A stretch of 64,000 nucleotides of DNA from Chloroflexota bacterium (GTDB lineage Bacteria; Chloroflexota; Anaerolineae; Anaerolineales; Villigracilaceae), in assembly GCA_016866215.1 (NCBI GenBank), contig VGNE01000001.1:1-64000 (forward strand). Direction: 5' to 3'. The notes under the pieces are model-generated. The model searched no databases and was not told where the DNA came from. It saw only the letters and a list, made by a program, of their open reading frames with translations. Shown in pieces: positions 1 through 11,778 of this stretch. Numbering within the stretch: position 1 is the stretch's first letter; each line of letters starts with the position of its first letter. The position numbers and the translations under genes are program-made.

Positions 1-109
1 TGAGAAACACGAAGGACAATTTTTCGGATTTGGTCATGGTGATTGCTTGTAGTTTGCACAACCTTCGCGTTGACCACAGAAAAAAGCCGTTGAGGTTATG
101 ACCAAATCT

Positions 110-1798
110 TTATTTCCGATAAAGTCTAATGACAACATCAACCTTCAGCGCGGCGAGTTCAAAGAAGTGAATATCGCCTTGCTCAACAGCGCGTTTATCC
201 ATCACGTCATTTGGAATACGGATGAAGCGCACATCGAGATTGGCTTGCGCGGCTTGCTGCTTGGCGACTTCGTTGAGTTCAAAGGCGAAATCCCAACCAA
301 GAATATCTACACCATTGGACTTCGGCGCATCCTTGCCAGTGCCGATGGCTTTCTTGAATTCAGCGGCGATGTTGGCAAGGTCGCCCGCTGTGACGGGCGC
401 GTCCACCGAGCCGACATGCACCATGCGCCCGCTTTTCATTCCATGCAGCCACGTATGATTATTCAATGGTCTGGCATGATACAAATCGAGAATGAACTCA
501 CGATATGCGCGCATTAGACTCCCCTCTCCTTTAGGAGAGGGGCTGGGGGTGAGGTCCTTCAGCCATGCCTGCCGTTCATACTTGCCAAGATTTTGAACCA
601 CAAATGGCTTGATGCCTTTAATACCAAGCAAACGCTTACGCGTGGTGTGAATGGCAAAGCGACCCAAATCACAGGTAATCCAACGGCGATTGAGTTTTTC
701 AGCAACGGCGGCGGTTGTGCCTGAGCCGCAGAAACAATCCAATACCAAATCGTTTTCATTGGAGGATGATTTGATGATGCGTTCCAACAAGGCTTCGGGT
801 TTTTGAGTTGGATAACCCACGAGTTCAGGTGATTGATTGTGAATCTTGCTTATGTCCGTCCATATATCCTGAAGAGTCATTCCTTCATACTCGCTCTCAT
901 AACGCTTAAGCCTAGGAACTCCCTTCTTTGGCCAGTGAAGACGTCCTTCTTTATCATATTTTTCCAATGTTTCAATTGGACATCTCCACGAAGTCCTAAC
1001 ACCTTTGTATTCATAATCATAGCCGCCACCAGATAATCCTTTTGCAGATAGGCTAATGCGTTGATACCTTTCTTTGCGCTTTTCATCGTATTGGTCGAAG
1101 AAAGTTTCTATGTAGTCTTTATTTGGCGGTTGTAATACACGATTCCATGTTCGGGAATCTGTTTTGCCATACAAGAATATGACATCATGAATTATTCCGC
1201 ACCTTCCTGAATCGCTATGCCCAAATGCTCTTTTCCAAACAATTTCGTTGATGTAATTGTTTACTCCAAAAATCTCATCCAAAATTGATTTGCAATAGTG
1301 GCTAACGTTTGGACCGATATGAACATATAGTGAGCCGCTGTCCGAGAGCAATTCACGCAAAACCACAACAGTTTCATAAAACCACTGCAAGTAAGAATCC
1401 ATTCCACGCCCCCAAGTATCACGATAGGCTTTCATTTCAATTGCTGATGGTTCTTTTATAAACTCAGAAGATTCGTCATCATCTGTATTTGGATCATCAT
1501 AGAGTTCGGCAGTGAACGAAAAATCTGCGCCCACGTTGAAGGGCGGGTCAATGTAAATCAGGTTCACTTTGCCAGCAAATTCATCCAACAGGGAAGGCAG
1601 TACATACTTTCGGTCGCCCCAAATCAGACGGTTGCGCCAGTCCGAGTCACGACCTGCGCTGAACAAATCCAACATGCGCTGGCGTTCGATGGTCGATTCG
1701 TTGATGGTCTCCACGGTTTGAAAAGGGAGAGACACGCGTAGAGGCGCTACGCGTTTATTGTTTTCGTCATATTTGCCTTGCCAGGTAAGTTCGGTCAT
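110..1798 (-). CDS. Site-specific DNA-methyltransferase (adenine-specific, beta-class / type III Mod-like)
   Basis: Motif IV DPPFNVG precedes motif I DCFCGSGTT; 562 aa; carries an in-frame LTPSPSPKGEG insertion. Confidence 0.9.
   Translation of the reverse strand: MTELTWQGKYDENNKRVAPLRVSLPFQTVETINESTIERQRMLDLFSAGRDSDWRNRLIWGDRKYVLPSLLDEFAGKVNLIYIDPPFNVGADFSFTAELYDDPNTDDDESSEFIKEPSAIEMKAYRDTWGRGMDSYLQWFYETVVVLRELLSDSGSLYVHIGPNVSHYCKSILDEIFGVNNYINEIVWKRAFGHSDSGRCGIIHDVIFLYGKTDSRTWNRVLQPPNKDYIETFFDQYDEKRKERYQRISLSAKGLSGGGYDYEYKGVRTSWRCPIETLEKYDKEGRLHWPKKGVPRLKRYESEYEGMTLQDIWTDISKIHNQSPELVGYPTQKPEALLERIIKSSSNENDLVLDCFCGSGTTAAVAEKLNRRWITCDLGRFAIHTTRKRLLGIKGIKPFVVQNLGKYERQAWLKDLTPSPSPKGEGSLMRAYREFILDLYHARPLNNHTWLHGMKSGRMVHVGSVDAPVTAGDLANIAAEFKKAIGTGKDAPKSNGVDILGWDFAFELNEVAKQQAAQANLDVRFIRIPNDVMDKRAVEQGDIHFFELAALKVDVVIRLYRK
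517..556. repeat. LTPSPSP-type palindromic repeat inserted in frame in the methyltransferase gene
   Basis: gactcccctctcctttaggagaggggctgggggtgaggtc; 40 of 41 positions identical to 18699-18739. Confidence 0.85.
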
Positions 1799-1876
1799 GA
1801 ATTTTTTCCCTGATAGTTGTTGGTTGCCCCAAGTATACAGGAAATTCTTGCTTATATCTTATATCTTCATGCGTCT

Positions 1877-1906
1877 GTAACTGATGAAAACGGACTTTTC
1901 GATGCG
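1877..1906. repeat. 30-bp direct repeat, copy 1
   Basis: gtaactgatgaaaacggacttttcgatgcg; one mismatch to 2076-2105. Confidence 0.85.
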
Positions 1907-1983
1907 GGGGACCTCACCACTTCGACACGGCTTCGCCAGTCAGTGCGGCGCCTGATGGAGATGATTGATCGGCGTGTCGGTTT

Positions 1984-2013
1984 GTCCCTCTCCTGAAGGA
2001 GAGGGTATGGGGA
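1984..2013. repeat. Partial LTPSPSP-type palindrome (intergenic)
   Basis: gtccctctcctgaaggagagggtatgggga. Confidence 0.6.
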
Positions 2014-2075
2014 CGGTTTCTTTTCTGTTGTGATGAAAAGTTGGTTTGTATGATTGTCGGATAACTTCTGCGGCG

Positions 2076-2105
2076 GTAACTGATGAAAACGGTCTTTTCG
2101 ATGCG
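2076..2105. repeat. 30-bp direct repeat, copy 2
   Basis: gtaactgatgaaaacggtcttttcgatgcg. Confidence 0.85.
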
Positions 2106-2143
2106 CCTCGTCATGGGAGGTTTCCTTGGAGGGATTATACCGT

Positions 2144-2249
2144 GATTACTTTCTTCTCCCTTCCAAGGCCTTCACCAGCAACTCCTTCGCCGCATTTGGG
2201 TCGGCCTTGCCTTTGGTGGCGCGGGCGACTTGTCCCATAGGCCATTGCA
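2144..2249 (-). pseudogene. gatB 3'-end remnant (second copy of the GatB C-terminus)
   Basis: Minus strand reads [31 protein letters not shown], matching Gat[33 protein letters not shown]; 9 mismatches in a 79-bp core versus 3060-3138. Confidence 0.85.
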
Positions 2250-2252
2250 AAA

Positions 2253-2274
2253 CAGCCACCTTATGAGGTGGCTG
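2253..2274 (-). terminator. Hairpin terminator downstream of the HEPN/MNT operon
   Basis: cagccacct tatg aggtggctg; T-run on the minus strand after the stem. Confidence 0.6.
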
Positions 2275-2283
2275 CGGTTTGTT

Positions 2284-2688
2284 TTATGAGTTGTTCTGTT
2301 GAATCCGCTCTTCCAACTCTGCGGATACTGTATCAAAAACAGCCTGTGCCAAAAGAAGCGTTTCGCGCGCTTCGTATTCCACAACATCGGGCATGTGACC
2401 AGGGTAACGCGACTCAACTGCCCAGATGGACAAGTCGTAAAGTTCGGGAAATTTTTCTTTCACTTGCCAGCCTTCGGGGATTAGTTCACGAATTCGGTCA
2501 AGATCATGAGTGTGGGGAAAATTTATTTCAAGAAAAACCAAAACTGCTTTGAGCGCCTTTTCTCCCGCCTGTTGAGACATAAAGCAGATTTGGCGTGGGA
2601 AGAAATCTCCCTGCTCAAGAAGAGCGTAAGCGGCATCCAGGTCTGATTTTGCGTAGGACATCCAGAGTCTTGCTTCACTTGTTTTCAT
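2284..2688 (-). CDS. HEPN domain protein (HepT-like toxin)
   Basis: 134 aa, HEPN-like helical sequence with ESRYPGH motif; overlaps MNT partner. Confidence 0.85.
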   Translation of the reverse strand: MKTSEARLWMSYAKSDLDAAYALLEQGDFFPRQICFMSQQAGEKALKAVLVFLEINFPHTHDLDRIRELIPEGWQVKEKFPELYDLSIWAVESRYPGHMPDVVEYEARETLLLAQAVFDTVSAELEERIQQNNS

Positions 2689-3007
2689 AAATAATCTTTC
2701 CCTCTTGAAGCGCTGGGAGCAGGATATTCCCTACGGTTTTTCCGTATTCTTTTATTTCCTCTGGCGTGGTCACAATAATATCTTTGCTAATTGGTAAATT
2801 ACTTAATGAATTGCCAATTTGAATCGCGGCTTTTCGCTTATGTTCCACTTTTGAGAGAACGACCAGCAAATCCACGTCACTATCCTCATGCGCTTCACCG
2901 CGCGCCCATGAACCGAAGAGGATAATCTGCACAGGATGAAATTTCCGTGAGATTCGTTCCACGATTTCGGGCAGGCAGGGAGGTTGGGCAGTGAGTAATG
3001 TGTTCAT
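2675..3007 (-). CDS. MNT-type nucleotidyltransferase (MntA-like antitoxin)
   Basis: GSWARGEAHEDSDVDLLVV minimal nucleotidyltransferase motif. Confidence 0.9.
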   Translation of the reverse strand: MNTLLTAQPPCLPEIVERISRKFHPVQIILFGSWARGEAHEDSDVDLLVVLSKVEHKRKAAIQIGNSLSNLPISKDIIVTTPEEIKEYGKTVGNILLPALQEGKIIYENK

Positions 3008-3036
3008 GGTAACTTCATTTTACATCAAAAAGCAGA

Positions 3037-4539
<1,503 letters not shown>

Positions 4540-4540
4540 G

Positions 4541-4620
4541 GTTGGTTAGTCTCGTAGTTGGATAGTCTCGTGGTCGAGTGGTTTGTGAGTGGAAAGAGAT
4601 CAGTAATCAGTGAGATGGTA
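4541..4620. repeat. Word-repeat array (ttagtctcgtagttgga / atcagtaatcagtga units)
   Basis: ggttagtctcgtagttggatagtctcgtggtcgagtgg...gatcagtaatcagtgag. Confidence 0.6.
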
Positions 4621-4650
4621 TGATGTCTTGCTAAAGGAGTAATCTTCGAT

Positions 4651-5139
4651 ATGAATGCAAATGCCTTTCGCCATTTCTACAACTATCACTTTGCGGAGAA
4701 CCGCACGGTGTGGAGTCATGTCACTTTGCTAACTTATGAACAGTTTACCCAGGCAGTGGATTACTCTCGCGGGTCTGTTCGAGACCAGATCGTTCATCTC
4801 ATCGACGCGGAAGACATGTGGTTCAGTGAACTGCGCGGCGTCGAACCTTCAGAGCCGATTCCTTCCGCTGACTTTGACGATCGAGATACCATTCGCGCGC
4901 ATTGGGACAAGATTGAGCAAAATAGTCGCACGTACCTTGCCGAGTTGCAGGATGATATGTTGTTCGCCAAGCCGATAAAAGAACCAAAAGAAGATCAAAG
5001 CCTCGTCGTGTGGCAGGTGCTTCTTCATGTGGCTAATCATGGAACCGATCACCGCGCCCAACTTCTCAGAGTGTTACATGATCTTGGCGTCAAGACAGTA
5101 TCTCAGGATTATATTTTCTACGTCTATGATAATCCATAG
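4651..5139 (+). CDS. DinB family protein
   Basis: 162 aa; DinB-like four-helix pattern with conserved His (LHVANHGTDHRAQLL). Confidence 0.85.
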   Translation: MNANAFRHFYNYHFAENRTVWSHVTLLTYEQFTQAVDYSRGSVRDQIVHLIDAEDMWFSELRGVEPSEPIPSADFDDRDTIRAHWDKIEQNSRTYLAELQDDMLFAKPIKEPKEDQSLVVWQVLLHVANHGTDHRAQLLRVLHDLGVKTVSQDYIFYVYDNP

Positions 5140-5142
5140 CGA

Positions 5143-5838
5143 TTACCCGTTTATGGGTTCAAGGAAACGGTTACGGACCGCTTCCAAATCGGTCTGGCTC
5201 AAGCCTCCTGAAAGGAGATAGTCTTTTGCATCGAGCGATGCCAATGTGGCGAAGATGGTCTCGCGGGTGGTGGTGTGTTCGCGTGCCAGTAGTTCTTCGC
5301 GCACAGGGTCAACGCTTAATTCGTAATCGGCGAGGATGTCTTCTGGTGAAATGCCAGCGAGTGCAAGTACCAACAGGGCAATGATTCCAGTTCGGTCATG
5401 CCCGCGTTTGCAGTGGAACAGGACACCGCCGGGTCGAGCGCGTGCAATGACTCTGATCGCATTCACGTGCCGTTCGTGCCAGCGTTTAAGCGCATCCCGA
5501 TAATAGAGAGGCGTGCGCCATAAGTCAGTGTCAACCCATTGTTTTATAAACTCGGCATCGGTAAAATCCTCGATTGCTGCTTCGATAGTAGCGATGTCAG
5601 GCGATGGCGGCACAGTGTCGAGATAATCGTTTTCAGCCAATCCGTGCGTGCGCAGCGAGATGATGGTGCGGATGCCGTGGGCGTACAGCGCCGACCAACC
5701 GTCCGCAGTGAGTTTGGCGGGATGGTCCGAACGAACAATTGCGCCCCAACGGGTTTTGTAGCCATCGGAAGTATTCAAACCGCCTAGGTCGCGGACGTTG
5801 TTACAACCATCCCATATAAGAACTCGATTTAGAGTCAT
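5143..5838 (-). CDS. Tyrosine-protein phosphatase (Y_phosphatase3-like)
   Basis: NVRDLGGL near N-terminus and HCKRGHDRTGI catalytic loop. Confidence 0.88.
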   Translation of the reverse strand: MTLNRVLIWDGCNNVRDLGGLNTSDGYKTRWGAIVRSDHPAKLTADGWSALYAHGIRTIISLRTHGLAENDYLDTVPPSPDIATIEAAIEDFTDAEFIKQWVDTDLWRTPLYYRDALKRWHERHVNAIRVIARARPGGVLFHCKRGHDRTGIIALLVLALAGISPEDILADYELSVDPVREELLAREHTTTRETIFATLASLDAKDYLLSGGLSQTDLEAVRNRFLEPING

Positions 5839-5871
5839 TGATTACTCCGCAAATATTATGAAAGTTGCCCT

Positions 5872-6741
5872 TTAGAATGTAGTTACGACGATACCAACAA
5901 TTGCTGTGACGATCCCGAGGCTTTGGATTTTAGTCACCTTGTCTTTCAAGAAGATAATAGCCAATGCTATGGTCACTATCGAAAGGGCGGAAGCGATGGG
6001 TGTGATCAAGATTGCATCTCCGATCGTCAATCCGTAATTAACAACTGCTACTGCGCCTGCTTCGATAACGCCCATGAGCACGATCGCATATTTGGTTTTT
6101 GTGTCGATTTTCGCCAAACCGATCTCCCGTTTCGCAAGAAAAGAGAATGCCAGCAGGAATATGACGATTCCAAATTTTACAAGCAAAGTCGTTAATAACC
6201 ATCCGACTTCTTCAGAAATAATCTCGCTGATGTTCCAAAAGATACCGAAGAAAAATGCTCCAAAGACCGCTTCCTTGACACCTAATGAAAGTTGAAACCT
6301 TTGATTTCCAATATCACTCCAATTTACAGATGCCAGCGTGACACCAGAAATAATCATCAAGATGCCCAGGGTCTGTATCGTGGAAAGCCGCTGTTCCATA
6401 AAGATGAAAGCGAACAACATTGTAAACACTGCCCATAGATTCATGGTCGCGGCAACGATGGATACATTGCCTATCTCAAAACCTTTGAAGAAAAACAAAT
6501 ACCCGGCAGAGTAAACAATCGCCGCAAGTGGAAACAAAATGATTACAAAGATAGGAATGTTAATGCTTATTGCAAAAACAATTGCAATCAAAAGGGTAGC
6601 TATTGAACCAGCCAATTGCGACCAAAAGAAAGATTTGAAAGGTCCTATCTGTTTGGCAAAAACGCCGCCCAGAAAGTCATATATTCCCCATCCAAACATA
6701 CCTGCTATTCCAGACAATATGCTTAAGATGGTTGTGTTCAT
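5872..6741 (-). CDS. EamA/DMT family transporter
   Basis: About ten TM segments, typical DMT length and N-terminal pattern. Confidence 0.8.
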   Translation of the reverse strand: MNTTILSILSGIAGMFGWGIYDFLGGVFAKQIGPFKSFFWSQLAGSIATLLIAIVFAISINIPIFVIILFPLAAIVYSAGYLFFFKGFEIGNVSIVAATMNLWAVFTMLFAFIFMEQRLSTIQTLGILMIISGVTLASVNWSDIGNQRFQLSLGVKEAVFGAFFFGIFWNISEIISEEVGWLLTTLLVKFGIVIFLLAFSFLAKREIGLAKIDTKTKYAIVLMGVIEAGAVAVVNYGLTIGDAILITPIASALSIVTIALAIIFLKDKVTKIQSLGIVTAIVGIVVTTF

Positions 6742-8198
6742 AAGTTCGGCAATTGCTTGTGCCAGTCAGTTTCCTGCTGATATGCGTGACCGACTTGGAA
6801 GAGAGTCTGTTCATCCAAGTGTTTGCCGATGAGTTGCATACCGACGGGCATGCTATTGGAGAATCCGCAGGGGAGGGCTAATGCTGGGACGCCTGCTGGA
6901 TTTGTGGCGACAACATAAATGTCGGAAAGATACATTTCGAGCGGATCGTTTGTTTTCTCGCCGAGTTTGAATGCGGTGGTGGGGCAGGTCGGGGCGAGGA
7001 GAATGTCAACGGATGACAGAGCCAACTCAAAGTCCCGACGAAGAAGCGTGCGCACTTTTTGGGCTTTGAGATAGTAGGCGTCATAATATCCAGCGGATAA
7101 CGCGTATGCCCCAAGCATGATCCTGCGTTTGACTTCGTCGCCGAATCCCTCGTGGCGAGTCTGCAAGTAAATGTCGATCACATCTTTTGCATTTTCTGAA
7201 ACGGAGAGTCCGAAGCGAGTGCCGTCCATGCGCGCAAGGTTTGAACTGGCTTCGGCGAAAAGCAAAAGATAATAAACGGGGAGCGCGTATTTGGTGTTGG
7301 GAAGCGAGATTTCGCGAACGGTCATGCCAAGTTTTTCATAAGTGCGAATGGCTTCCTGAATGGAGGACTCGACGCCCGCTTCCATGCCTGACACAAAATA
7401 TTCTTTTGGAATCCCGATAGTCATGCCTTTGATAGATTTATTTAGGTTTTGATTGTATTGCGGAACAGGCGAGTTGAAAGTTGTGCTGTCGTGTTCATCG
7501 TGACCTGCGATGGTTTCAAGCACGGTGGCGCAATCGTAGACATCGCGAGTCATGGGTCCGATGCAATCGAATGAAGAGACGAGCGAGATCAAGCCGTAAC
7601 GTGAGACGCGCCCGTAAGTTGGCTTGATGCCTGTGACATTGCAAAAACCCGCGGGCATGCGAACCGAGCCGCCTGTGTCTTCGCCCAATGAAAATGAACA
7701 AAGGCTGGCAGACATGGCAGCGGCGGAACCTCCGCTTGAACCGCCAGGAACGTGGTCGAGATCCCACGGATTGTGCGTGTTGAAGAAGGCGGAGTTTTCA
7801 CAGGAAGATCCCATGCCGAACTCATCCATGTTTGTTTTGCCGATCAGCACTGCGCCTGCATCCGCGAGTTTGTTTGTAACAGTGGCGTTGTATTGCGGGA
7901 TGTACTCTTCAAGAATTTTCGATGAGCAGGTGGTGCGGACTCCACGGGTGGAGATGCAGTCTTTCATCGCAAACGGAATGCCTGTGAGGGGAGTGACGTT
8001 TTCTCCCTTGGCAATACGCTCATCGGCTTGTCTGGCTTGTTCGAGCGCAAGGTCATCGGTGATGGTGACATAGGATTTTATCTGCGGGTCAATTTCGTGG
8101 GCGCGTTGAAGAGTTGCCTGCGTGAGTTCGACGCTGGAGATTTTTTTGGTAATAAGTAATTCGTGCGTTTCGCGGATGGTTAAGTCAGTTAGTCTCAT
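6738..8198 (-). CDS. gatA: Asp-tRNA(Asn)/Glu-tRNA(Gln) amidotransferase subunit A
   Basis: Amidase signature GGSSGGSAAAMSASLCSFSLGEDTGGSVRMPA. Confidence 0.97.
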   Translation of the reverse strand: MRLTDLTIRETHELLITKKISSVELTQATLQRAHEIDPQIKSYVTITDDLALEQARQADERIAKGENVTPLTGIPFAMKDCISTRGVRTTCSSKILEEYIPQYNATVTNKLADAGAVLIGKTNMDEFGMGSSCENSAFFNTHNPWDLDHVPGGSSGGSAAAMSASLCSFSLGEDTGGSVRMPAGFCNVTGIKPTYGRVSRYGLISLVSSFDCIGPMTRDVYDCATVLETIAGHDEHDSTTFNSPVPQYNQNLNKSIKGMTIGIPKEYFVSGMEAGVESSIQEAIRTYEKLGMTVREISLPNTKYALPVYYLLLFAEASSNLARMDGTRFGLSVSENAKDVIDIYLQTRHEGFGDEVKRRIMLGAYALSAGYYDAYYLKAQKVRTLLRRDFELALSSVDILLAPTCPTTAFKLGEKTNDPLEMYLSDIYVVATNPAGVPALALPCGFSNSMPVGMQLIGKHLDEQTLFQVGHAYQQETDWHKQLPNL

Positions 8199-8232
8199 AG
8201 TTGATTAGTCACTTGGTCGAATTGTCGAAATA
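8198..8232. repeat. Word-repeat array (agttgattagtcacttggtcg)
   Basis: tagttgattagtcacttggtcgaattgtcg resembles the array at 4541-4590. Confidence 0.5.
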
Positions 8233-8242
8233 CCCAAAGACT

Positions 8243-8303
8243 AACCACTGAGACACGGAGTCACGGAGTTTTTAAATCTCTGTGTCTCAGTGTCTCCGTG
8301 GTT
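8243..8303. repeat. Palindromic word repeat (CACTGAGACACGGAG type)
   Basis: aaccactgagacacggagtcacggag / ctctgtgtctcagtgtctccgtggtt inverted arms. Confidence 0.8.
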
Positions 8304-8312
8304 CAAAAGGTT

Positions 8313-8612
8313 TTATTCATCGCTCAGCACGGTCGGCACTTTGACATATCCGCGTTCGGATTGAGGGGCATTCTTGAGAAATTCTTCGCGGCTCATGGAG
8401 GGTTTGGCTACGTCTTCGCGCAGGACATTTGTGTTGTTGGTGATATCTGAAGCTGGCGGGACCATTTCCGTGTTCACTTCGTTGAGCATGTTGAAGTAGC
8501 CAATGATGGAAGAAAATTGTCCGCTGAATTTTTGCGCTTCTTCTTCCGAGATACCAAGCCGCACGAGGCGGGCTACGTGTTTGACCATGTCGGTGTCTAT
8601 TTTTTGAGTCAT
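8313..8612 (-). CDS. gatC: Asp-tRNA(Asn)/Glu-tRNA(Gln) amidotransferase subunit C; start moved to the internal Met MTQKIDTDMVKH
   Basis: VARLVRLGISEEEAQKFSGQFSSIIGYFNMLNEVNTE; upstream part of the ORF is a repeat. Confidence 0.93.
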   Translation of the reverse strand: MTQKIDTDMVKHVARLVRLGISEEEAQKFSGQFSSIIGYFNMLNEVNTEMVPPASDITNNTNVLREDVAKPSMSREEFLKNAPQSERGYVKVPTVLSDE

Positions 8613-8654
8613 AGTTTTTTTTACTCCGTTGGTGAGTATTTCAAAAGCAACTCT

Positions 8655-8800
8655 GTTGGTTGAGTAGGCGGCGATGCTCTTCCGACGCCGTATCGAAACC
8701 AACAACGAAAGGTAAGCAGAAAATAAAAAGTAAACTTGATATTGGTGGTTTCGATACGCCCTTCGCAAAGTGCGCTCAGGGCTACTCAACCACCAGCGGT
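8655..8800. repeat. Inverted pair of TTGGTTGAGTAG...CGTATCGAAACCA elements
   Basis: ttggttgagtaggcggcg...gccgtatcgaaaccaac and ggtggtttcgatacgccc...gggctactcaaccacca. Confidence 0.8.
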
Positions 8801-8806
8801 TACTAT

Positions 8807-10570
8807 TTACTCGAACTTAATATGCAACTCTTTCAACTGCTTCGGCTCAACGCCAGAGGGCGCGTCAGCCATCACATCACGTCCCGCTTGATTCTTGGGG
8901 AAGGCAATCACTTCGCGGATGTTGGGTTCGTCCGCGAGGAGCATGACGAGGCGGTCAATGCCAGGCGCCATGCCGCCGTGCGGGGGAGCGCCGTATTCGA
9001 AGGCTTCGAGCATGTGACCAAACTTCGCTTGAATTTCTTCATCGCTCATCCCAAGCATTTGGAACATCTTCATTTGAATATCGCGGCGATGAATACGAAT
9101 CGAGCCAGATGCCGTCTCATAGCCATTGCAGACCATGTCGTACGCGTCAGACAATACTTCGCCGGGGTCGGTGTCGAACTTGGGAAGGTCTTCCATCTTC
9201 GGCATCGTGAACGGATGATGTTCTGACTCCCAGGTTTTATTTTCTTCATTCCACGCAAAGAACGGGAAGTCCACGATCCACGCGAAAGCCATCATGTCTT
9301 TGTCGGCGAGATCTAGTTTATCGCGGAACCATAGGCGAAGTCCGCCCAAAACTTTGTTGACGACTTTGCGTTCATCGGTTGCGAAGACGATGAGATCACC
9401 GACTCCTGCTCCCGTTTTGGACTTCAACGCCTCGACTTCTTCCTCCTTAACAAACTTTGCCGCGCTTCCTTTCACGCCCTCGCCTGTTATTGCCAACGTG
9501 GGCATTCCCTTCGCCCCAAGCGACTTCGCCACTTCTGTGAGCGCGTCCACTTCCTTGCGGGACATGTCCGCTGAGCGGGGGGCGATAATACACTTGATCA
9601 CGCCACCAGCCTCGAGTGTGGATTGAAAGACGCGGAATTCACTCTTCGCGAAAATATCATTCAGTTCGATCAGTTCCATGCCAAAGCGCAGGTCGGGCTT
9701 ATCCGATCCGTATTTGTCCAACACTTCATGATGCGAGAATTTTGGCCATGGTGATGAGAGTAATTTTTTATTCGGCGTAACGGCGGGAAGCATTTTGGTG
9801 AATAGGTCTTCAACCAGCGCAAGCACATCATCGCGATGGACGAAGGACATTTCAAGATCGAGTTGCGTGAACTCGGGCTGACGGTCACCGCGCAGGTCTT
9901 CATCGCGGAAGCAGCGCGCGATCTGGAAGTACTTGTCCAAGCCGGCGACCATGAGCAATTGCTTCAATTGTTGAGGGGATTGCGGCAAAGCATAGAATTG
10001 CCCAGGAAATAAACGGGAGGGGACAAGGTAGTCGCGCGCGCCTTCGGGTGTGGCTTTGAACATGATCGGCGTTTCAATTTCGATGAAGCCTTTTTCATCA
10101 AGATAATCACGCATGAATTTGATGACATTGTGACGCAGAACCATGTTACGGGTCATGCGTTCGCGGCGCAGGTCGAGATAACGATATTTGAGGCGCGTAT
10201 TTTCATCGGGCAGGTCATTCTCTCCATTGATCATGAAGGGCAGGGTCTTTGCGGCATTTAATACTTTTATGCTGCGTGCGATGATTTCAATTTCGCCCGT
10301 TTCCATTTTGGGATTCTTCATGCCATCGGGGCGCAATTGCACAACACCTTCGATCTGCAAAACCCACTCCATGCGGATGTTGGCTACTAGATCAAGTGAT
10401 TCTTTTGGAAGGTCTGGGTTGATGGTAACTTGCACCAACCCCGTGCGGTCACGGAGGTCAAAAAACGCCACCCCGCCATGATCGCGACGTCGGTGTACCC
10501 AGCCAGAGAGGGTGATGATCTGCCCCGCGTGGCTGGCACGTAATTCTCCACAAGTATGAGTTCTGTACAT
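8807..10570 (-). CDS. aspS: Aspartyl-tRNA synthetase
   Basis: [65 protein letters not shown]. Confidence 0.98.
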   Translation of the reverse strand: MYRTHTCGELRASHAGQIITLSGWVHRRRDHGGVAFFDLRDRTGLVQVTINPDLPKESLDLVANIRMEWVLQIEGVVQLRPDGMKNPKMETGEIEIIARSIKVLNAAKTLPFMINGENDLPDENTRLKYRYLDLRRERMTRNMVLRHNVIKFMRDYLDEKGFIEIETPIMFKATPEGARDYLVPSRLFPGQFYALPQSPQQLKQLLMVAGLDKYFQIARCFRDEDLRGDRQPEFTQLDLEMSFVHRDDVLALVEDLFTKMLPAVTPNKKLLSSPWPKFSHHEVLDKYGSDKPDLRFGMELIELNDIFAKSEFRVFQSTLEAGGVIKCIIAPRSADMSRKEVDALTEVAKSLGAKGMPTLAITGEGVKGSAAKFVKEEEVEALKSKTGAGVGDLIVFATDERKVVNKVLGGLRLWFRDKLDLADKDMMAFAWIVDFPFFAWNEENKTWESEHHPFTMPKMEDLPKFDTDPGEVLSDAYDMVCNGYETASGSIRIHRRDIQMKMFQMLGMSDEEIQAKFGHMLEAFEYGAPPHGGMAPGIDRLVMLLADEPNIREVIAFPKNQAGRDVMADAPSGVEPKQLKELHIKFE

Positions 10571-10592
10571 AATGCGCCTCCAATTTAATTGT

Positions 10593-10670
10593 GTCGCCCT
10601 GAACGAAGCGAAGGGCTCAGCCCTCCGTAGTGGAGACTCTTTGGTCGCTACGCTCCCTCAGAGTGACACG
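10593..10670. repeat. Intergenic inverted repeat (cgccctgaacgaagcgaaggg family)
   Basis: tcgccctgaacgaagcgaagggctcagccctccgtagtgg...ctacgctccctcagagtgaca. Confidence 0.55.
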
Positions 10671-11153
10671 TAATATATATAAAATAAATCGCCCTTCGCA
10701 TTTGCGTCGGGCGACAGGTTTTGACTTGAGTGTTCCATCAACCAGCAAAGCTTCGCCCAACGATACGGGGATCGTTATTAACGTTATCATTATTATTCGC
10801 GAAGGCGTATTGATATTTCATAATAGCGAAATTATAGCACAAAGTAAATAAATTGAAATTTTGGATTTCTTGAATATTAAAATGCCCATAATTGCAGAGT
10901 TGTCATACTGCGAGTTGTTTGCCAAACTTTCACTTTTCCAAAATTGAAACAAAAATTGGAACCGACGGTTCTAATTTTTTCATCATTTTTCCGGTTTTTA
11001 TGCAGGGCGCCTTCTTTTTTGACTTCTGTACTTAGAAGGCTGTTTTTACAGACTTCCTGTTTTGCAATTCGATTATGTTTGCGAACACCTTTCGATGGCC
11101 GCTTGGTTTCGTCTTGACTAGTGTTGGGTCCAATGGTTTTTCTTTTTGTGTAA

Positions 11154-11387
11154 TTAAGCCTTACTTTTGTTTTTGGCTTCGTATTCTGCCCAGAGCTTGC
11201 CAATTTCATCCCTGGCATTCTGACGTGTATATCCATATTTGACTTGAAGCATGGTGGTGAATTTATCGAACTTCATATCTGCTTTGTCCACTTTGATCAG
11301 GTCATACTCAACCATCAGGTTCCATTTGGCGTTGATCTGCCCGCGGATCAATGTCCATTTTTCTTCGAATATCGCTCTATTCATCAT
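11154..11387 (-). CDS. CsbD-like stress protein
   Basis: Small charged protein: W..IRGQINAKW......DLIKV......F.....KYGYTRQNARDEI. Confidence 0.55.
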   Translation of the reverse strand: MMNRAIFEEKWTLIRGQINAKWNLMVEYDLIKVDKADMKFDKFTTMLQVKYGYTRQNARDEIGKLWAEYEAKNKSKA

Positions 11388-11737
11388 GATGTATTTCTCC
11401 TATCTTTATTAAATGTTTATCGCACCTTCTCAGTGTGGTGCATTTCAGGTATTTCCAATCATTGGGAGCTTTATAATTTTGTTTACAAATGACGGTTTAT
11501 TTCCCCGCATACGGCAAAACAAAATTTACAAACTCTTTCACCATTTGGTAATCTGATTTCATTGTACTACGTACTGTGGATAATGCCAGTATGACCTGAT
11601 TTTATCCTATACCAATTACCCTTTGCAGGGTCAAAGAATATTCTCTTTCTATCTCTCACCAAATTCGCAATGGGAACTTAGTAACCTTGCTTATTACCTT
11701 TCCTCGTGGATTTAGTGAGTGTGACCGGAGATCGGGC

Positions 11738-11778
11738 GGGGCTGTTGACATTACGTCTAGACCGTTTTTCATCTCCCG
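11738..11778. repeat. TA-array palindrome, copy 1 (left arm degenerate)
   Basis: gttgacattacgtctagaccgtttttcatctccc. Confidence 0.75.

Noticed and set aside
98-517. ORF of 139 aa on + overlapping the methyltransferase
   Set aside because: Antisense to a strong conserved CDS; no recognisable protein family.
10877-11236. 119-aa minus-strand ORF
   Set aside because: Overlaps the CsbD-like gene in another frame, low-complexity charged sequence and no RBS or family signal.
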